The notes beneath the pieces were generated by a model that saw only the letters and a program-made list of their open reading frames with translations, was not told where the DNA came from and did no database searches. Position numbers and translations under genes: made by a program. A DNA stretch of 64,000 bases. Source: Candidatus Melainabacteria bacterium (lineage in GTDB: Bacteria > Cyanobacteriota > Vampirovibrionia > Obscuribacterales > Obscuribacteraceae). Numbering within the stretch: position 1 is the stretch's first letter; each line of letters begins with the position of its first letter. The DNA lies in assembly GCA_016212515.1 (NCBI GenBank), contig JACRFZ010000090.1, forward strand, positions 57,867 to 121,866, given 5' to 3'. Shown in pieces: positions 1 to 8,635 of this stretch.

Positions 1-710
1 TTCCGCATAGATAGCTCGTGATCTTTGGCATTGACTCGCTTCATCAAGGAATTGACGTCTTGCCGGTCCGCTTCCACCGACTGAGCCCATTGCACCACAT
101 CGTTGTCGGCGATGACGCCGGGCACAAGTGAAGCCGTGTAAACGCGCTGATAAGTAGATTGATCGGCAAGCAAATTAGCCTGGGATTTCTTGAGGGCGGC
201 CTTCAATTCTTCCAGTTCCGATTCTTCCACGGCAACTGCCGCTTTCGTGGCAGCCACCTGGGCCAGGGCTTCGTTTCGATCGGCCAGAAATTCGGGCGCA
301 TACATGGTGACCATGAGGTCACCCTTCTTCACCACCGAGCCGCGGTCTACATTGATTGACTTAACGAAGCCTTTGATTTTGGGATAGATAAGAACGTCTT
401 GATAGGCTTCTATTTCGCCCGGCAATTGATCTTCCCGGAAGAGCGTCTTGGCTACTACCGGCACCACAGTTAGATTCGGACGTGTGTGCACGGGTAATTC
501 TGCTGCTTCCGGCTTCTTATTGTGGTTCACCCAGAGAAAATAGAACGCACCGCCGGCAATGGCTAGAAAAATCACAACAAAAATGAGGTTGCCCAGGTTG
601 AAAACTGAGCGGTCGGTCTTGAAGCCCACGTAAGCAGGCATGGAACCGGTGCCTGTCGACCCCATGGCTTCGTTATTATCGTTTTTTTCGTTTTGCTCTT
701 CGTTTTCCAT
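1..710 (-). CDS. RND efflux periplasmic adaptor (HlyD/MFP family), partial
   Basis: Periplasmic adaptor that would link the inner-membrane RND pump to the outer-membrane channel encoded upstream on the same strand. About 236 residues are present; the C-terminal part lies beyond the left edge. Visible in order are a polar Asn/Glu-rich N-terminal tail, one hydrophobic segment at about residues 34-56 (membrane anchor rather than lipoprotein signal), the first half of a barrel-sandwich (lipoyl-like) domain with GEIEAYQDV and RGSVVKKGDLM, and the beginning of the alpha-helical hairpin. The ATG at 710 lies 17 bases after the RND stop, so the three genes form one operon in the order channel, pump, adaptor. 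Substrate cannot be inferred. The family call is firm; subfamily is not. Confidence 0.88.
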   Translation of the reverse strand, partial: MENEEQNEKNDNNEAMGSTGTGSMPAYVGFKTDRSVFNLGNLIFVVIFLAIAGGAFYFLWVNHNKKPEAAELPVHTRPNLTVVPVVAKTLFREDQLPGEIEAYQDVLIYPKIKGFVKSINVDRGSVVKKGDLMVTMYAPEFLADRNEALAQVAATKAAVAVEESELEELKAALKKSQANLLADQSTYQRVYTASLVPGVIADNDVVQWAQSVEADRQDVNSLMKRVNAKDHELSMR

Positions 711-727
711 TTTTCATCCGTTAACGA

Positions 728-3700
728 TTAATAGCCATGATCTTCAGGGTGCAGAGAGCCTGAGCCGGTGGGCGCATTTCTTTGCACCATTGTAAATACC
801 AGAGGAAGCAGGGTGAGAACCGAAAGGGTAGACATGGTCAGACCGCCGATGACGGCGCGGCCTAAGGGGGCGCTCTGACCGGTGGATATGGCCATGGGTA
901 TCATGCCGGCCACCATGGCGATGGAGGTCATGAGAATGGGTCGCATGCGCTGCTGCGCACCGTGTACGGCTGCTTCTTCCGCCGACATGCCTTCCCGGCG
1001 ACTGGTCTCGGCGAAGACTACCATCAAAATAGCGTTGGCGATGCCCACGCCGGTGCACATGATGGCGCCCATAAAGGATTGCACGTTGAGGGTGGTACCG
1101 GTGAGGGTAAGCATGGTCAAAACGCCGGTCAAAATAGCAGGGGTGGTAGACATAACGATTAATACTACCCTTGGTGCCTGGAAGTATGCCAAAAGCATGA
1201 GAGTGATCACCACCACAGCCAGAAGCAAGCCGGTGATCAAGTGGAAGAAAGTATCCTCCAGAAGCGGCACCTGACCCATTACATCGCAGAAGACACCGGG
1301 CGGCGTCTTGCCGGCGCGCTTCACCGCTTCCTTGACGCTGTCGCCCACCCGCCCCAGGTCATTACCGGAAATATTGGCGGTCAAAGAGACCATACGCATC
1401 ATGTTATAGCGATCCAGTTCTCCAGCCACGGTGCCGTAATCAACTTTGGCCACGTCGCCTATGAGGGGGTGCTGCAGGCGGCGAGTCTTGCTCTCCGGGT
1501 ACTCTCTATCTACAGCCGGGTCCACCTCAAAGTCGTTGCCGGCCATCTGCTCCGAGCGCAAAGAATTCATGGTGGGAAACTTCTCGATATCTTCCTTGGA
1601 GCGAATCTGATCTTGCGGCACCTGCACCTGCACCTGGTAGGAAAAACCGCTATCTTTATCGCGCCACAAGCTCAAGTTGACGAAACGGCTGGAGAAGAAG
1701 GCAGGCTGCAAAGACATACCAACTTCTTTAGCGGTAACACCGAGCTGACCGGCCAGTTCCCTGTCGATATTGATCTGGCAGGAAGGATATTCAAGGGGCT
1801 GCCCCCATTGCAAATCACGCAGCTTGCTTATCTTTGACATCTCTTCCAGGACACGGTTGGCAAAGAGTTTGTCATCCACCAGATCATGGCCGGTGACCTG
1901 TACGGTGATAGGGGTGGGAGAGCCCAGGTTCATGATCTGGCTGACGATGTCGCCCGGTTCAAAAGAAAATGTGGTATCGGGAAGAGCCTTATTGAGCCTG
2001 GCGCGCAGCCGGTCTTTAAACTCACCCATCTTGATATGGGCGTCTTCTTTCAACTGCACATCGAGCACAGCCTGGTGCGGTCCGCTGGTCCACAAGAAAG
2101 CTGAGCTAATAGGGAACATGGCCGGCTGTTGCCCGGCATAACCAAGGGTCTTCTCTACATTTTCGGGGCCGGCTTCCAGCTTGATCTCTTCGATGGCCTT
2201 GAGCACACGCTTCTCCAGCGCTTCCACCCGCATGCCGGTGGGAGCGGAAATTCGCATGCGGAACTGGCTGCTGCCGGAATCGGGGAAAAGTTCTTTGCCG
2301 ATATTCTCATAAAGAGAAAAGACCGCCACCCCGGTCACCGCCAGGTAGACAGGAATAATGACGGCACGCATGGGCAGAAGGAAACGCACAAAATTGCCGA
2401 GGGCATCTTTGAGATGGTCGATAAAATCAGGCTTGCCTGCGTGTTTGTGCTCGTCTTTGAGCAGCCAGACAGCCATAATCGGCACCAGGGTGGAAGCGAG
2501 GGTGGTGGAGGCAATCATGGCGAAGCCAACGGCCAGGGAGAGCGGAATAAAGAGTTCCCTGGTTATGCCCACCATAAAGAAGGAAGGCAGGAAGACCGAC
2601 ACCACCGAGAGCATGGCTAGAAGCCTGGGCACCATGGTCTCCACACAGGCATCAAAGACTGCCCGGGATTTAACGGCGCCGGCAGCCAGGTGGCTGTGCA
2701 TGTTCTCGATACAGACGGTCGCTTCGTCCACGAGAATACCGATAGAGAGCGCCAGACCACTGAGGGTCTGAATGTTGAAAGTCTGTCCGCAAAGCCAGAG
2801 CCCGACAATGGCCGAAAGGAGAGAGAGGGGAATAGTAGTAACTACAATCAGGGTACTGCGCAAATCCCGCAGGAATAGAAGAATCATCAGCCCCGGCAAA
2901 ATCGTACCCAACACGCCTTCATGGAAGACGTCATTGATAGCCTCTCGCACATACTTAGACTGGTCGAATTCATAGCTTATCTTCACATCGGGCGGCAGTA
3001 CCGCCTGCATGCGGGGCAGAGCGGCGTTCAAGGCATCCACCACGGAAACGGTGGATGCATCGGCGCGTTTCACCGCCGGAATGTAAACGGTGCGACGCCC
3101 CTGGAAGAGGGCGTAACCGGCCAGGATGTCGGAAGAGTCTTCCACCTTGCCTATGTCTTTGACAAATATTTGCGGACCATGACCGGTGCGAATGGGCATG
3201 TAGTCAAGCTGGTGTATGTCAGGCAGATCGGAGTTTACCGGCGCGATGCGCAGGTAATCACCGGTGCGCACGTTACCGGCCGGCAGCACCTGGTTGCCGG
3301 AAATTAGCGCCTTCACCACCTCGTCGCCCGAAATATTGTATCGCCGCAACTTATCGGCATCGACACTGAGCACGATACTGCGGATGTTACCGCCGAAAGG
3401 AGGCGGCGCCTCCGCACCGGGTACGGTGGCAAGCATGGGACGAATGCGCACGTAGGCCAGGTCTTCCAGGTCTTTCACCGGCTTGGTATCGGATGATAGC
3501 ACCAGTTGCCCAACCGGCAAGCTGCCGGCGTCAAAGCGCAGCACAAAGGGGTTCAAGGTGCCGTGGGGCATCAAACTGGTGGCACGGTTGGCCATTGCCA
3601 CCACCGACGCCATGGCTGAAGCCATGTCGGTATCAGGCTGAAAGAAGACTTTGATCAAAGCAACGTTTTGAATGGAGCGCGACTCGATATGCTCGATACC

Positions 3701-3925
3701 CGGCACATAGAGAAAGTAAAGCTCATAAGTGGAGGTGATATAGCCTTCCATCTGCTCCGGCGACATGCCGCCATAGCCCTGAATAATGTAGATGGCGGGA
3801 ATCTTCAAATCTGGGAAGATATCGCGTTTCATGGAGGTAATAGCCATGATGGAAATCAATACCAAACTGAGAACCGCCGCCACAATCGTGATCGGTCGTT
3901 TCATAGCGGTAGAGATAATCCACAT
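728..3925 (-). CDS. RND multidrug/solvent efflux permease, AcrB/HAE1 family
   Basis: Inner-membrane proton-driven pump of 1065 residues, the usual length of AcrB-type transporters. The N-terminus MWIISTAMKRPITI is the classical first helix. Two periplasmic loops alternate with two six-helix bundles. The TM4 proton-relay motif reads SIGILVDEATVCIEN at about residue 400, with Asp-Glu where AcrB has Asp-Asp. The C-terminal half repeats the fold with GVGIANAILMVVFAE. The ATG follows the TolC stop without any gap, and the adaptor follows 17 bases after the stop. No local regulator is visible. Family knowledge suggests export of hydrophobic compounds; the true substrate is unknown. Confidence 0.95.
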   Translation of the reverse strand: MWIISTAMKRPITIVAAVLSLVLISIMAITSMKRDIFPDLKIPAIYIIQGYGGMSPEQMEGYITSTYELYFLYVPGIEHIESRSIQNVALIKVFFQPDTDMASAMASVVAMANRATSLMPHGTLNPFVLRFDAGSLPVGQLVLSSDTKPVKDLEDLAYVRIRPMLATVPGAEAPPPFGGNIRSIVLSVDADKLRRYNISGDEVVKALISGNQVLPAGNVRTGDYLRIAPVNSDLPDIHQLDYMPIRTGHGPQIFVKDIGKVEDSSDILAGYALFQGRRTVYIPAVKRADASTVSVVDALNAALPRMQAVLPPDVKISYEFDQSKYVREAINDVFHEGVLGTILPGLMILLFLRDLRSTLIVVTTIPLSLLSAIVGLWLCGQTFNIQTLSGLALSIGILVDEATVCIENMHSHLAAGAVKSRAVFDACVETMVPRLLAMLSVVSVFLPSFFMVGITRELFIPLSLAVGFAMIASTTLASTLVPIMAVWLLKDEHKHAGKPDFIDHLKDALGNFVRFLLPMRAVIIPVYLAVTGVAVFSLYENIGKELFPDSGSSQFRMRISAPTGMRVEALEKRVLKAIEEIKLEAGPENVEKTLGYAGQQPAMFPISSAFLWTSGPHQAVLDVQLKEDAHIKMGEFKDRLRARLNKALPDTTFSFEPGDIVSQIMNLGSPTPITVQVTGHDLVDDKLFANRVLEEMSKISKLRDLQWGQPLEYPSCQINIDRELAGQLGVTAKEVGMSLQPAFFSSRFVNLSLWRDKDSGFSYQVQVQVPQDQIRSKEDIEKFPTMNSLRSEQMAGNDFEVDPAVDREYPESKTRRLQHPLIGDVAKVDYGTVAGELDRYNMMRMVSLTANISGNDLGRVGDSVKEAVKRAGKTPPGVFCDVMGQVPLLEDTFFHLITGLLLAVVVITLMLLAYFQAPRVVLIVMSTTPAILTGVLTMLTLTGTTLNVQSFMGAIMCTGVGIANAILMVVFAETSRREGMSAEEAAVHGAQQRMRPILMTSIAMVAGMIPMAISTGQSAPLGRAVIGGLTMSTLSVLTLLPLVFTMVQRNAPTGSGSLHPEDHGY

Positions 3926-5425
3926 CTATTTCAAATCCTGCTTGTTGTCGCTATTGCCCTGCACGATGTCTACCACCTGCATGAAGGGCTTGAGATCTCC
4001 CTGCACATAGGTAAGCGCCAGGATAGACCGCCACACATCGATCTGAGCGATGGCGTCTTCCACCTCGGCTTCCGCCAGAGCCTTTTCAGCCTGGGCCAGT
4101 GAGACCATATTGGTGAGTCCGGCGCTGTAGCGCTTCAAAACTTTTATCTCCCGTACCCGCGCAGTTTCCACCAGGGTAGGAGTTTCGTCAGCCACCTTTC
4201 TTGCCTGGGCAAGAAGAATGCGAGCCCTGGCATCTTTCTTTTCCAACACCTGCATAGCCAGTTCGTAGTCGGCCTTCGCCGCCAGTTCATTGCTGCGGGC
4301 CATGTCTTTTTGAGCTTTCAGAGGAAAGTATTCCATCACGGGAAAGCTGTAGGAAACACCAATCATATAGTTGAAGACCTGGGGTAAAACACCGGCAGCC
4401 ACAGGCTTAATGGGGCTGGTGCGATCGCCGCTGCCCCGCCCCCACATGGAAGCGTTGAGCCAGAGGTGCGGGCGATAGGCTTTGTCGAGCAAGACTTGCT
4501 TGGCACGCCAGCGGTTTACTTCGGCAGTCTTGAAGAGGGCGATGGGATGGGAAGAAAGGTCAAAGGGTCCGGTCTCTTGAATGTTGGACGGACCGCGCAC
4601 CAGCGGATCGGAAACCACATCCAGGTCTGTGGCGGCCACACCCATTTTCTCAGCCAGACCCACCAGGGCCAGACGCGCTTCCTTTTCTGCTTTGATGAGG
4701 GCTATTTTGGTGCGGGATACTTCAAAATCAAAGTCAGCCGCATCAACACCCGGTCTGAGCCCTTCAGCCACAAGGGTCTTGGCTCGCAAATTGGCCGCTT
4801 CCATATGTTCGAGAGCCGCTCTTGTAGCACGAATCACCTGCTTAGCAGCCACCGCCGTCAAAAAGGCGTCGGCAGCGTCAAAAGCAACATCCAGCCTGGT
4901 CAAATTCAGATCGGCCCGAGCCGAACGAGCATCGGCATAAGCAAACTTGTCGTTGGCCCGGCGCAACCCGCCGTCGATGAGAAGCCAGTTGAAGTTTGCA
5001 CCTTGCAAGTTATTGACGATTGGTTTGTAACTGACACTGGTGGCAGAGGGTCCGCTATCCACCGGCACCGTATCAAAGCCGGAGACATTGTTCATAACTA
5101 CGCTTGCCACGCGGTTACCGGTCACTCCGGAAGTCTGCACGTCAAAGTTGAGGTTGGGTAAATACTGGGTCTTGGCCAGAGCCACATTAGCGATGGACGC
5201 CCGCAATTTAAAATGCTTGTTGTTGATAGCCGGATAGTTCCGCAAGGAAATTTCTACGGCTTCTTTAATGGTGACGGCTCTGGTCGGTCGAATCGGCTGA
5301 AACTGCAGTTCCGGCACCACTGTCTCGCGCCCGGCAGCCAGCACCGCCGGCCCTGATAGTAAGCAGACGAGCAAATTTGCAAGCAAGAGAGCTTGCATTA
5401 TCACTGCTCGAATCCGAACTTTCAT
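3926..5425 (-). CDS. TolC-like outer-membrane efflux channel
   Basis: Outer-membrane channel component of the tripartite efflux pump. The chosen ATG at 5425 gives 499 residues starting MKVRIRAVIMQALLLANLL, a good signal peptide ending near AVLAAG; an in-frame ATG at 5470 would add 15 non-signal residues and is less likely. Two OEP-type repeats of long helices are visible, with AVEISLRNYPAI at the start of the first and Ala/Lys/Glu-rich coiled coils such as AQAEKALAEAEVEDA near the end. The stop codon abuts the RND start, so translation is probably coupled. It heads the operon; a promoter would lie between 5425 and 5665, shared with the divergent gene at 5665. Confidence 0.88.
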   Translation of the reverse strand: MKVRIRAVIMQALLLANLLVCLLSGPAVLAAGRETVVPELQFQPIRPTRAVTIKEAVEISLRNYPAINNKHFKLRASIANVALAKTQYLPNLNFDVQTSGVTGNRVASVVMNNVSGFDTVPVDSGPSATSVSYKPIVNNLQGANFNWLLIDGGLRRANDKFAYADARSARADLNLTRLDVAFDAADAFLTAVAAKQVIRATRAALEHMEAANLRAKTLVAEGLRPGVDAADFDFEVSRTKIALIKAEKEARLALVGLAEKMGVAATDLDVVSDPLVRGPSNIQETGPFDLSSHPIALFKTAEVNRWRAKQVLLDKAYRPHLWLNASMWGRGSGDRTSPIKPVAAGVLPQVFNYMIGVSYSFPVMEYFPLKAQKDMARSNELAAKADYELAMQVLEKKDARARILLAQARKVADETPTLVETARVREIKVLKRYSAGLTNMVSLAQAEKALAEAEVEDAIAQIDVWRSILALTYVQGDLKPFMQVVDIVQGNSDNKQDLK

Positions 5426-5664
5426 GCCAAGTATCGCCTGATGGTGCCAGAGAGATAGACGCCTGCGCAATTAAGAGAAAACCGGGCTTCGAAGGCCACG
5501 GCAAACTGCCGCATAATCGACTCAAACGTCATATGCACCACTATTTTACAAGGATGGGGCAGCCCCCCTTGTGAGCGGATTCTTATAATACCTCCTGACT
5601 TCAAGGCTGCTAGTTACACCACCGAAATGCTATTTGCAATCCTCGCCCGCATCGCTACAATGCA

Positions 5665-6300
5665 ATGCACGTTGAGGACAGGCCCATCGCTTTCAAAACA
5701 GTACTTTCCTGCACACTTAGCCTGGTTGCCTGCCTATTTCTGCAGGCAGCAAGAGCCGCTGACGCCGATTTTGGCGAACGCGCCGACGGACCGCCCATGG
5801 ACGAAGCCAGAGACAAAGACGGCACCGACGGCGATGCAAAGAGAAGCACCGATGCCGGTAGCAAAGATAGCGCCGGTGCAACAGGCGTTAAGACCGTGGA
5901 CAATCGCTTCGACGGTTCCGAATACAACCCGTCCACTTTCCAAGATACTGACTTCCACAAAGAGAGTTACATCGACCTTCTTTTGAAAAGTAAGCCCAAG
6001 AAAAAAGAGAAGAAAATTTCGCAGCCGCCCCCTCTAGACCTTCTCGACTGGCAAAGTGCCGATGACGGTGTTTTCTTATCTGCCGACGACAGAAAAATGA
6101 AAGACAAGCACTACGATGAGTTCAAAGCAATTCTGCGCAGCCCGCCCCTCATGAAACCGGACGACTGGCTACCAGGCGCCCTCGACCCCATCACCAACGG
6201 CGGTTTCACCATCGCCCCCGATAACGGTTCACCTGTACCCTACAGGCTGAACGGCCACGTCAATATTCAGCGCGGACGCCCCTGGCTCCACGGCAACTGA
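5665..6300 (+). CDS. exported protein of unknown function, Asp/Lys-rich
   Basis: A 211-residue protein I do not recognise. It starts MHVEDRPIAFKT, followed by a hydrophobic stretch (VLSCTLSLVACLFLQAARA) that reads as a signal peptide cleaved after ARAAD. The next ~60 residues are Asp/Gly/Lys-rich and probably disordered. A short basic run KKKEKK precedes a more ordered tail with LLDWQSADDGVFLSADDRK and several Trp residues, ending RPWLHGN. It is divergent from the efflux operon and its stop is one base from that of the convergent TPR gene (6302-7864), so the two 3' ends are tightly packed. No domain or catalytic motif is visible. Likely periplasmic or outer-membrane associated by inference only. 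Confidence 0.6.
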   Translation: MHVEDRPIAFKTVLSCTLSLVACLFLQAARAADADFGERADGPPMDEARDKDGTDGDAKRSTDAGSKDSAGATGVKTVDNRFDGSEYNPSTFQDTDFHKESYIDLLLKSKPKKKEKKISQPPPLDLLDWQSADDGVFLSADDRKMKDKHYDEFKAILRSPPLMKPDDWLPGALDPITNGGFTIAPDNGSPVPYRLNGHVNIQRGRPWLHGN

Positions 6301-6301
6301 G

Positions 6302-7864
6302 CTAGGGCGCCAGACCTCGAGCCTGCTCAGAAACCACCCTCTGCCTGAGGGCACGCTTCAGCACGACGCCGGCATCGGCTTCCAACATTTCAGCACTGAG
6401 ACCGGGTCCGCTCACTTTACCCAGACTGCGCAAAAGCCTGGCATAGTCTTTCAATGCACCGGCAAGAAGCACACTACTCTCGCCCGTGGTCAAATACATA
6501 TCGGTGGTAGCCCAGGAATAAAGCTTCTCAGACTCCGGCAATTTTCCAAGACTATAGGTGAGCAAGGCCAGATAGTTCAAACGTATGGCCGTATCTAACT
6601 TCTGGGCCGCCAGGGGCAAACTCGGCAAACTCACAGAAGCAGTAAAACCAAGCTCGGCGGCGCCACCATCATCGGTGCCACGTTCGTCATTCAACAGGTC
6701 AAGCATAGAGCGAGTGCGCTGTACAAGTAAAGCATCATCACCGTATACACCCTCATAAATTTTCAGCGCCCGGCTGAAAAGTTGCCTGGCCGCCTCATAA
6801 TTTCCGGCCGACATCTGAATGGCGGCCAGTCCGCACAGGTCTCGAGCAACACTGGGATGTTCGGCACCGAGAGTCTTGATGTCGATAGCAATCATTCGTT
6901 CGTAAAAGTCGATACGCTGCCGATTTATCGCTTCCAATGCGGCCGGGTCAGGCGTCGTCTTCAGTCCGCGCAAGGGCGGCACGGCAGAGCGAGACGCACC
7001 GCTTTCGGTATCACCACCGGCGCCTGTTGCAGCGCCGCCGACAAAAGCGGCATCTTCCCTTTCGGCAAGCTTTATCGATACGGCTTTAGCAAAATTGGAA
7101 GTCGGCACACCGGCTTTCTTAGGCAAACTGTCGAGCCGGTCGCGCAAAAGTTCGCTGCGCACCTCAGAGGGTAGATTCTTACCAAGCCCATAGCTCTTCT
7201 CCAGAAGGTCTGCATAATCGCTCAAGCATGCTTCCAACAAATCGCCCGTGCTGAGAGTCTTGCAACCAAGAAGCAGGGTTATGCAGGAAAAATACAGAGG
7301 CTCCGCCTTCTGGAAATTCCCAATCTTATAAAGGACACGTGCCAGCCGATGCTTACACTGAGCCAACTCCAACCCGCCGCTACCGGCCGGTGCGTTTTCA
7401 GCTATGGCTACGGCTCTTTCATAGACACCGAGAGCCTGTTTGTAATTACCATCAAACTCATAGATATAACCAAGTTCCAAAAGCCTCGGCAGCAAAAGCG
7501 GGCTTTCTTTCCCGTGGGCGCGCTCAAGTGTCTTCAAGCACTGTAAATACAGAGGCACCGACTCATCCACAATGTCTTGCTTGTAAAGAACGTCAGCCAA
7601 CTTCTCTTGACAGAGAGCCAGATCATCGGCGCCACTTGTCTTGTCACGCTTCACGTCACGCAGAGCCTGGCGAAAGCAGCCTTCCGCCAGAGGGTACTCT
7701 TTGGCAACCATGCGCCTGTTGCCTTCCTCCAGCCCGGCGCGCCAGCCTATGCCGGCCGCTTGCGAATGACCGGCCTGCAAAAGCAGAGCCAGGGCGCTAC
7801 TGAAAACAAGGGCCGTATTTGACCGCGGGCGAATATAAGACAAGGCTTCTCTTCGGGAAAACAT
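6302..7864 (-). CDS. exported tetratricopeptide-repeat protein
   Basis: 520-residue TPR protein with a hydrophobic N-terminal segment at about residues 17-36 (NTALVFSSALALLLQAGHSQA) serving as signal peptide. At least six TPR-like units are visible, including EGCFRQALRDVKR, VPLYLQCLKTLER, LGVYERAVAIAE and ARQLFSRALKIYEGVYG. Their 'complete cycle with total duration' style (ERAHGKESPLLLPRLLELG and IKTLGAEHPSVARDLCGLA) resembles the kinesin-light-chain-type TPRs common in cyanobacteria and relatives. A disordered Gly/Ser/Ala stretch sits near the middle. It probably acts as a protein-interaction scaffold outside the cytoplasm; no enzyme domain is present. It is a lone minus-strand gene between two plus-strand genes. 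Confidence 0.78.
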   Translation of the reverse strand: MFSRREALSYIRPRSNTALVFSSALALLLQAGHSQAAGIGWRAGLEEGNRRMVAKEYPLAEGCFRQALRDVKRDKTSGADDLALCQEKLADVLYKQDIVDESVPLYLQCLKTLERAHGKESPLLLPRLLELGYIYEFDGNYKQALGVYERAVAIAENAPAGSGGLELAQCKHRLARVLYKIGNFQKAEPLYFSCITLLLGCKTLSTGDLLEACLSDYADLLEKSYGLGKNLPSEVRSELLRDRLDSLPKKAGVPTSNFAKAVSIKLAEREDAAFVGGAATGAGGDTESGASRSAVPPLRGLKTTPDPAALEAINRQRIDFYERMIAIDIKTLGAEHPSVARDLCGLAAIQMSAGNYEAARQLFSRALKIYEGVYGDDALLVQRTRSMLDLLNDERGTDDGGAAELGFTASVSLPSLPLAAQKLDTAIRLNYLALLTYSLGKLPESEKLYSWATTDMYLTTGESSVLLAGALKDYARLLRSLGKVSGPGLSAEMLEADAGVVLKRALRQRVVSEQARGLAP

Positions 7865-7983
7865 CTTGGCTTATGTTACTGCATTTTTCCCGAATCTTAA
7901 CCGGCGGCTTGCCCGAACGAATCTAGATCTAACAGTAACTGGCTAAGGTGTTATTGCCGGACCGTGAGGGGAGTGGAAAATCT

Positions 7984-8346
7984 ATGGAAGACTACCGCGA
8001 ACAAATCTGTTTTGAAGCCGATCAAAGACGGGCCCTGCAAAACCGGATCGATCCCACAAGAATTAAGCGCTATCACCGCATGGTAGCCCTCCTCGCCATT
8101 CTGGTAGCGGTGGTAGTTCTTCGCCTGGCCGTCAGGAACAGTGTCACCGACTTCAGCATCTATGTGCCGAAAGCTTTCGAATTGACCATACTGGCTTGCT
8201 ATCCCTTCATCTTTGCCTTCGTATTCTCGAGCGGACCTCCTAGCCGCTTGAGAAAATTCGGGCTCTTCCTGAGCGTTCCACTGGGCTTTTGCATGCTTTC
8301 CTACCATATACATATGCAAGTCATGCAAGGTCTGCAAATTCGCTGA
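7984..8346 (+). CDS. small integral membrane protein, unknown
   Basis: A 120-residue protein starting at the ATG at 7984. A strong ribosome site (GAGGGGAG, 7967-7974) lies about 10 bases upstream, which decides against the in-frame GTG at 7948. The N-terminal ~30 residues are charged and cytoplasmic-looking (MEDYREQICFEADQRRALQN). Three hydrophobic segments follow at about residues 33-50, 65-82 and 90-108. I do not recognise the family and see no catalytic motif. It precedes the small gene at 8420 on the same strand by 73 bases, so the two could be co-transcribed. Confidence 0.6.
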   Translation: MEDYREQICFEADQRRALQNRIDPTRIKRYHRMVALLAILVAVVVLRLAVRNSVTDFSIYVPKAFELTILACYPFIFAFVFSSGPPSRLRKFGLFLSVPLGFCMLSYHIHMQVMQGLQIR

Positions 8347-8419
8347 CTCTCCAGACTTTCTTAACCTCATCTTTGCCGACCGGTTATTAACATGTGGGCC
8401 ACTTTGAGGAGCAAAGCTT

Positions 8420-8614
8420 GTGGAAACCTTGACTCTACCCCTGACACTGAAGAAGCTGACGGAGATTGAAGTGCAAAAAGACGGTGTTAAAAACACCTAC
8501 TGGTTCGACAAATACGCACTCGACCTCCTGGGCGAAAAGCTCATGGAGTTAGCCAGGACAGAAAAAGAAAACAGAGAAGAAGCTCTTTACAAAAAGCTCG
8601 ATTATCCCCTTTAA
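8420..8614 (+). CDS. small hypothetical protein, 64 aa
   Basis: A small cytoplasmic protein starting with GTG at 8420, preceded by a clear GAGGAG ribosome site at 8406-8412. That site is the main reason to believe it. The protein is charged: an N-terminal beta-like stretch (METLTLPLTLKKLTEIEVQ) is followed by KNTYWFDKYALDLLGEKLM and a helical Lys/Glu-rich tail ending KKLDYPL. No family recognised. Its stop is 21 bases from the convergent stop of the 8636-9916 gene. It could be a partner of the membrane protein at 7984; nothing in the sequence proves it. Confidence 0.55.
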   Translation: METLTLPLTLKKLTEIEVQKDGVKNTYWFDKYALDLLGEKLMELARTEKENREEALYKKLDYPL

Positions 8615-8635
8615 GCACTAAAGCAAGTGCCTGCT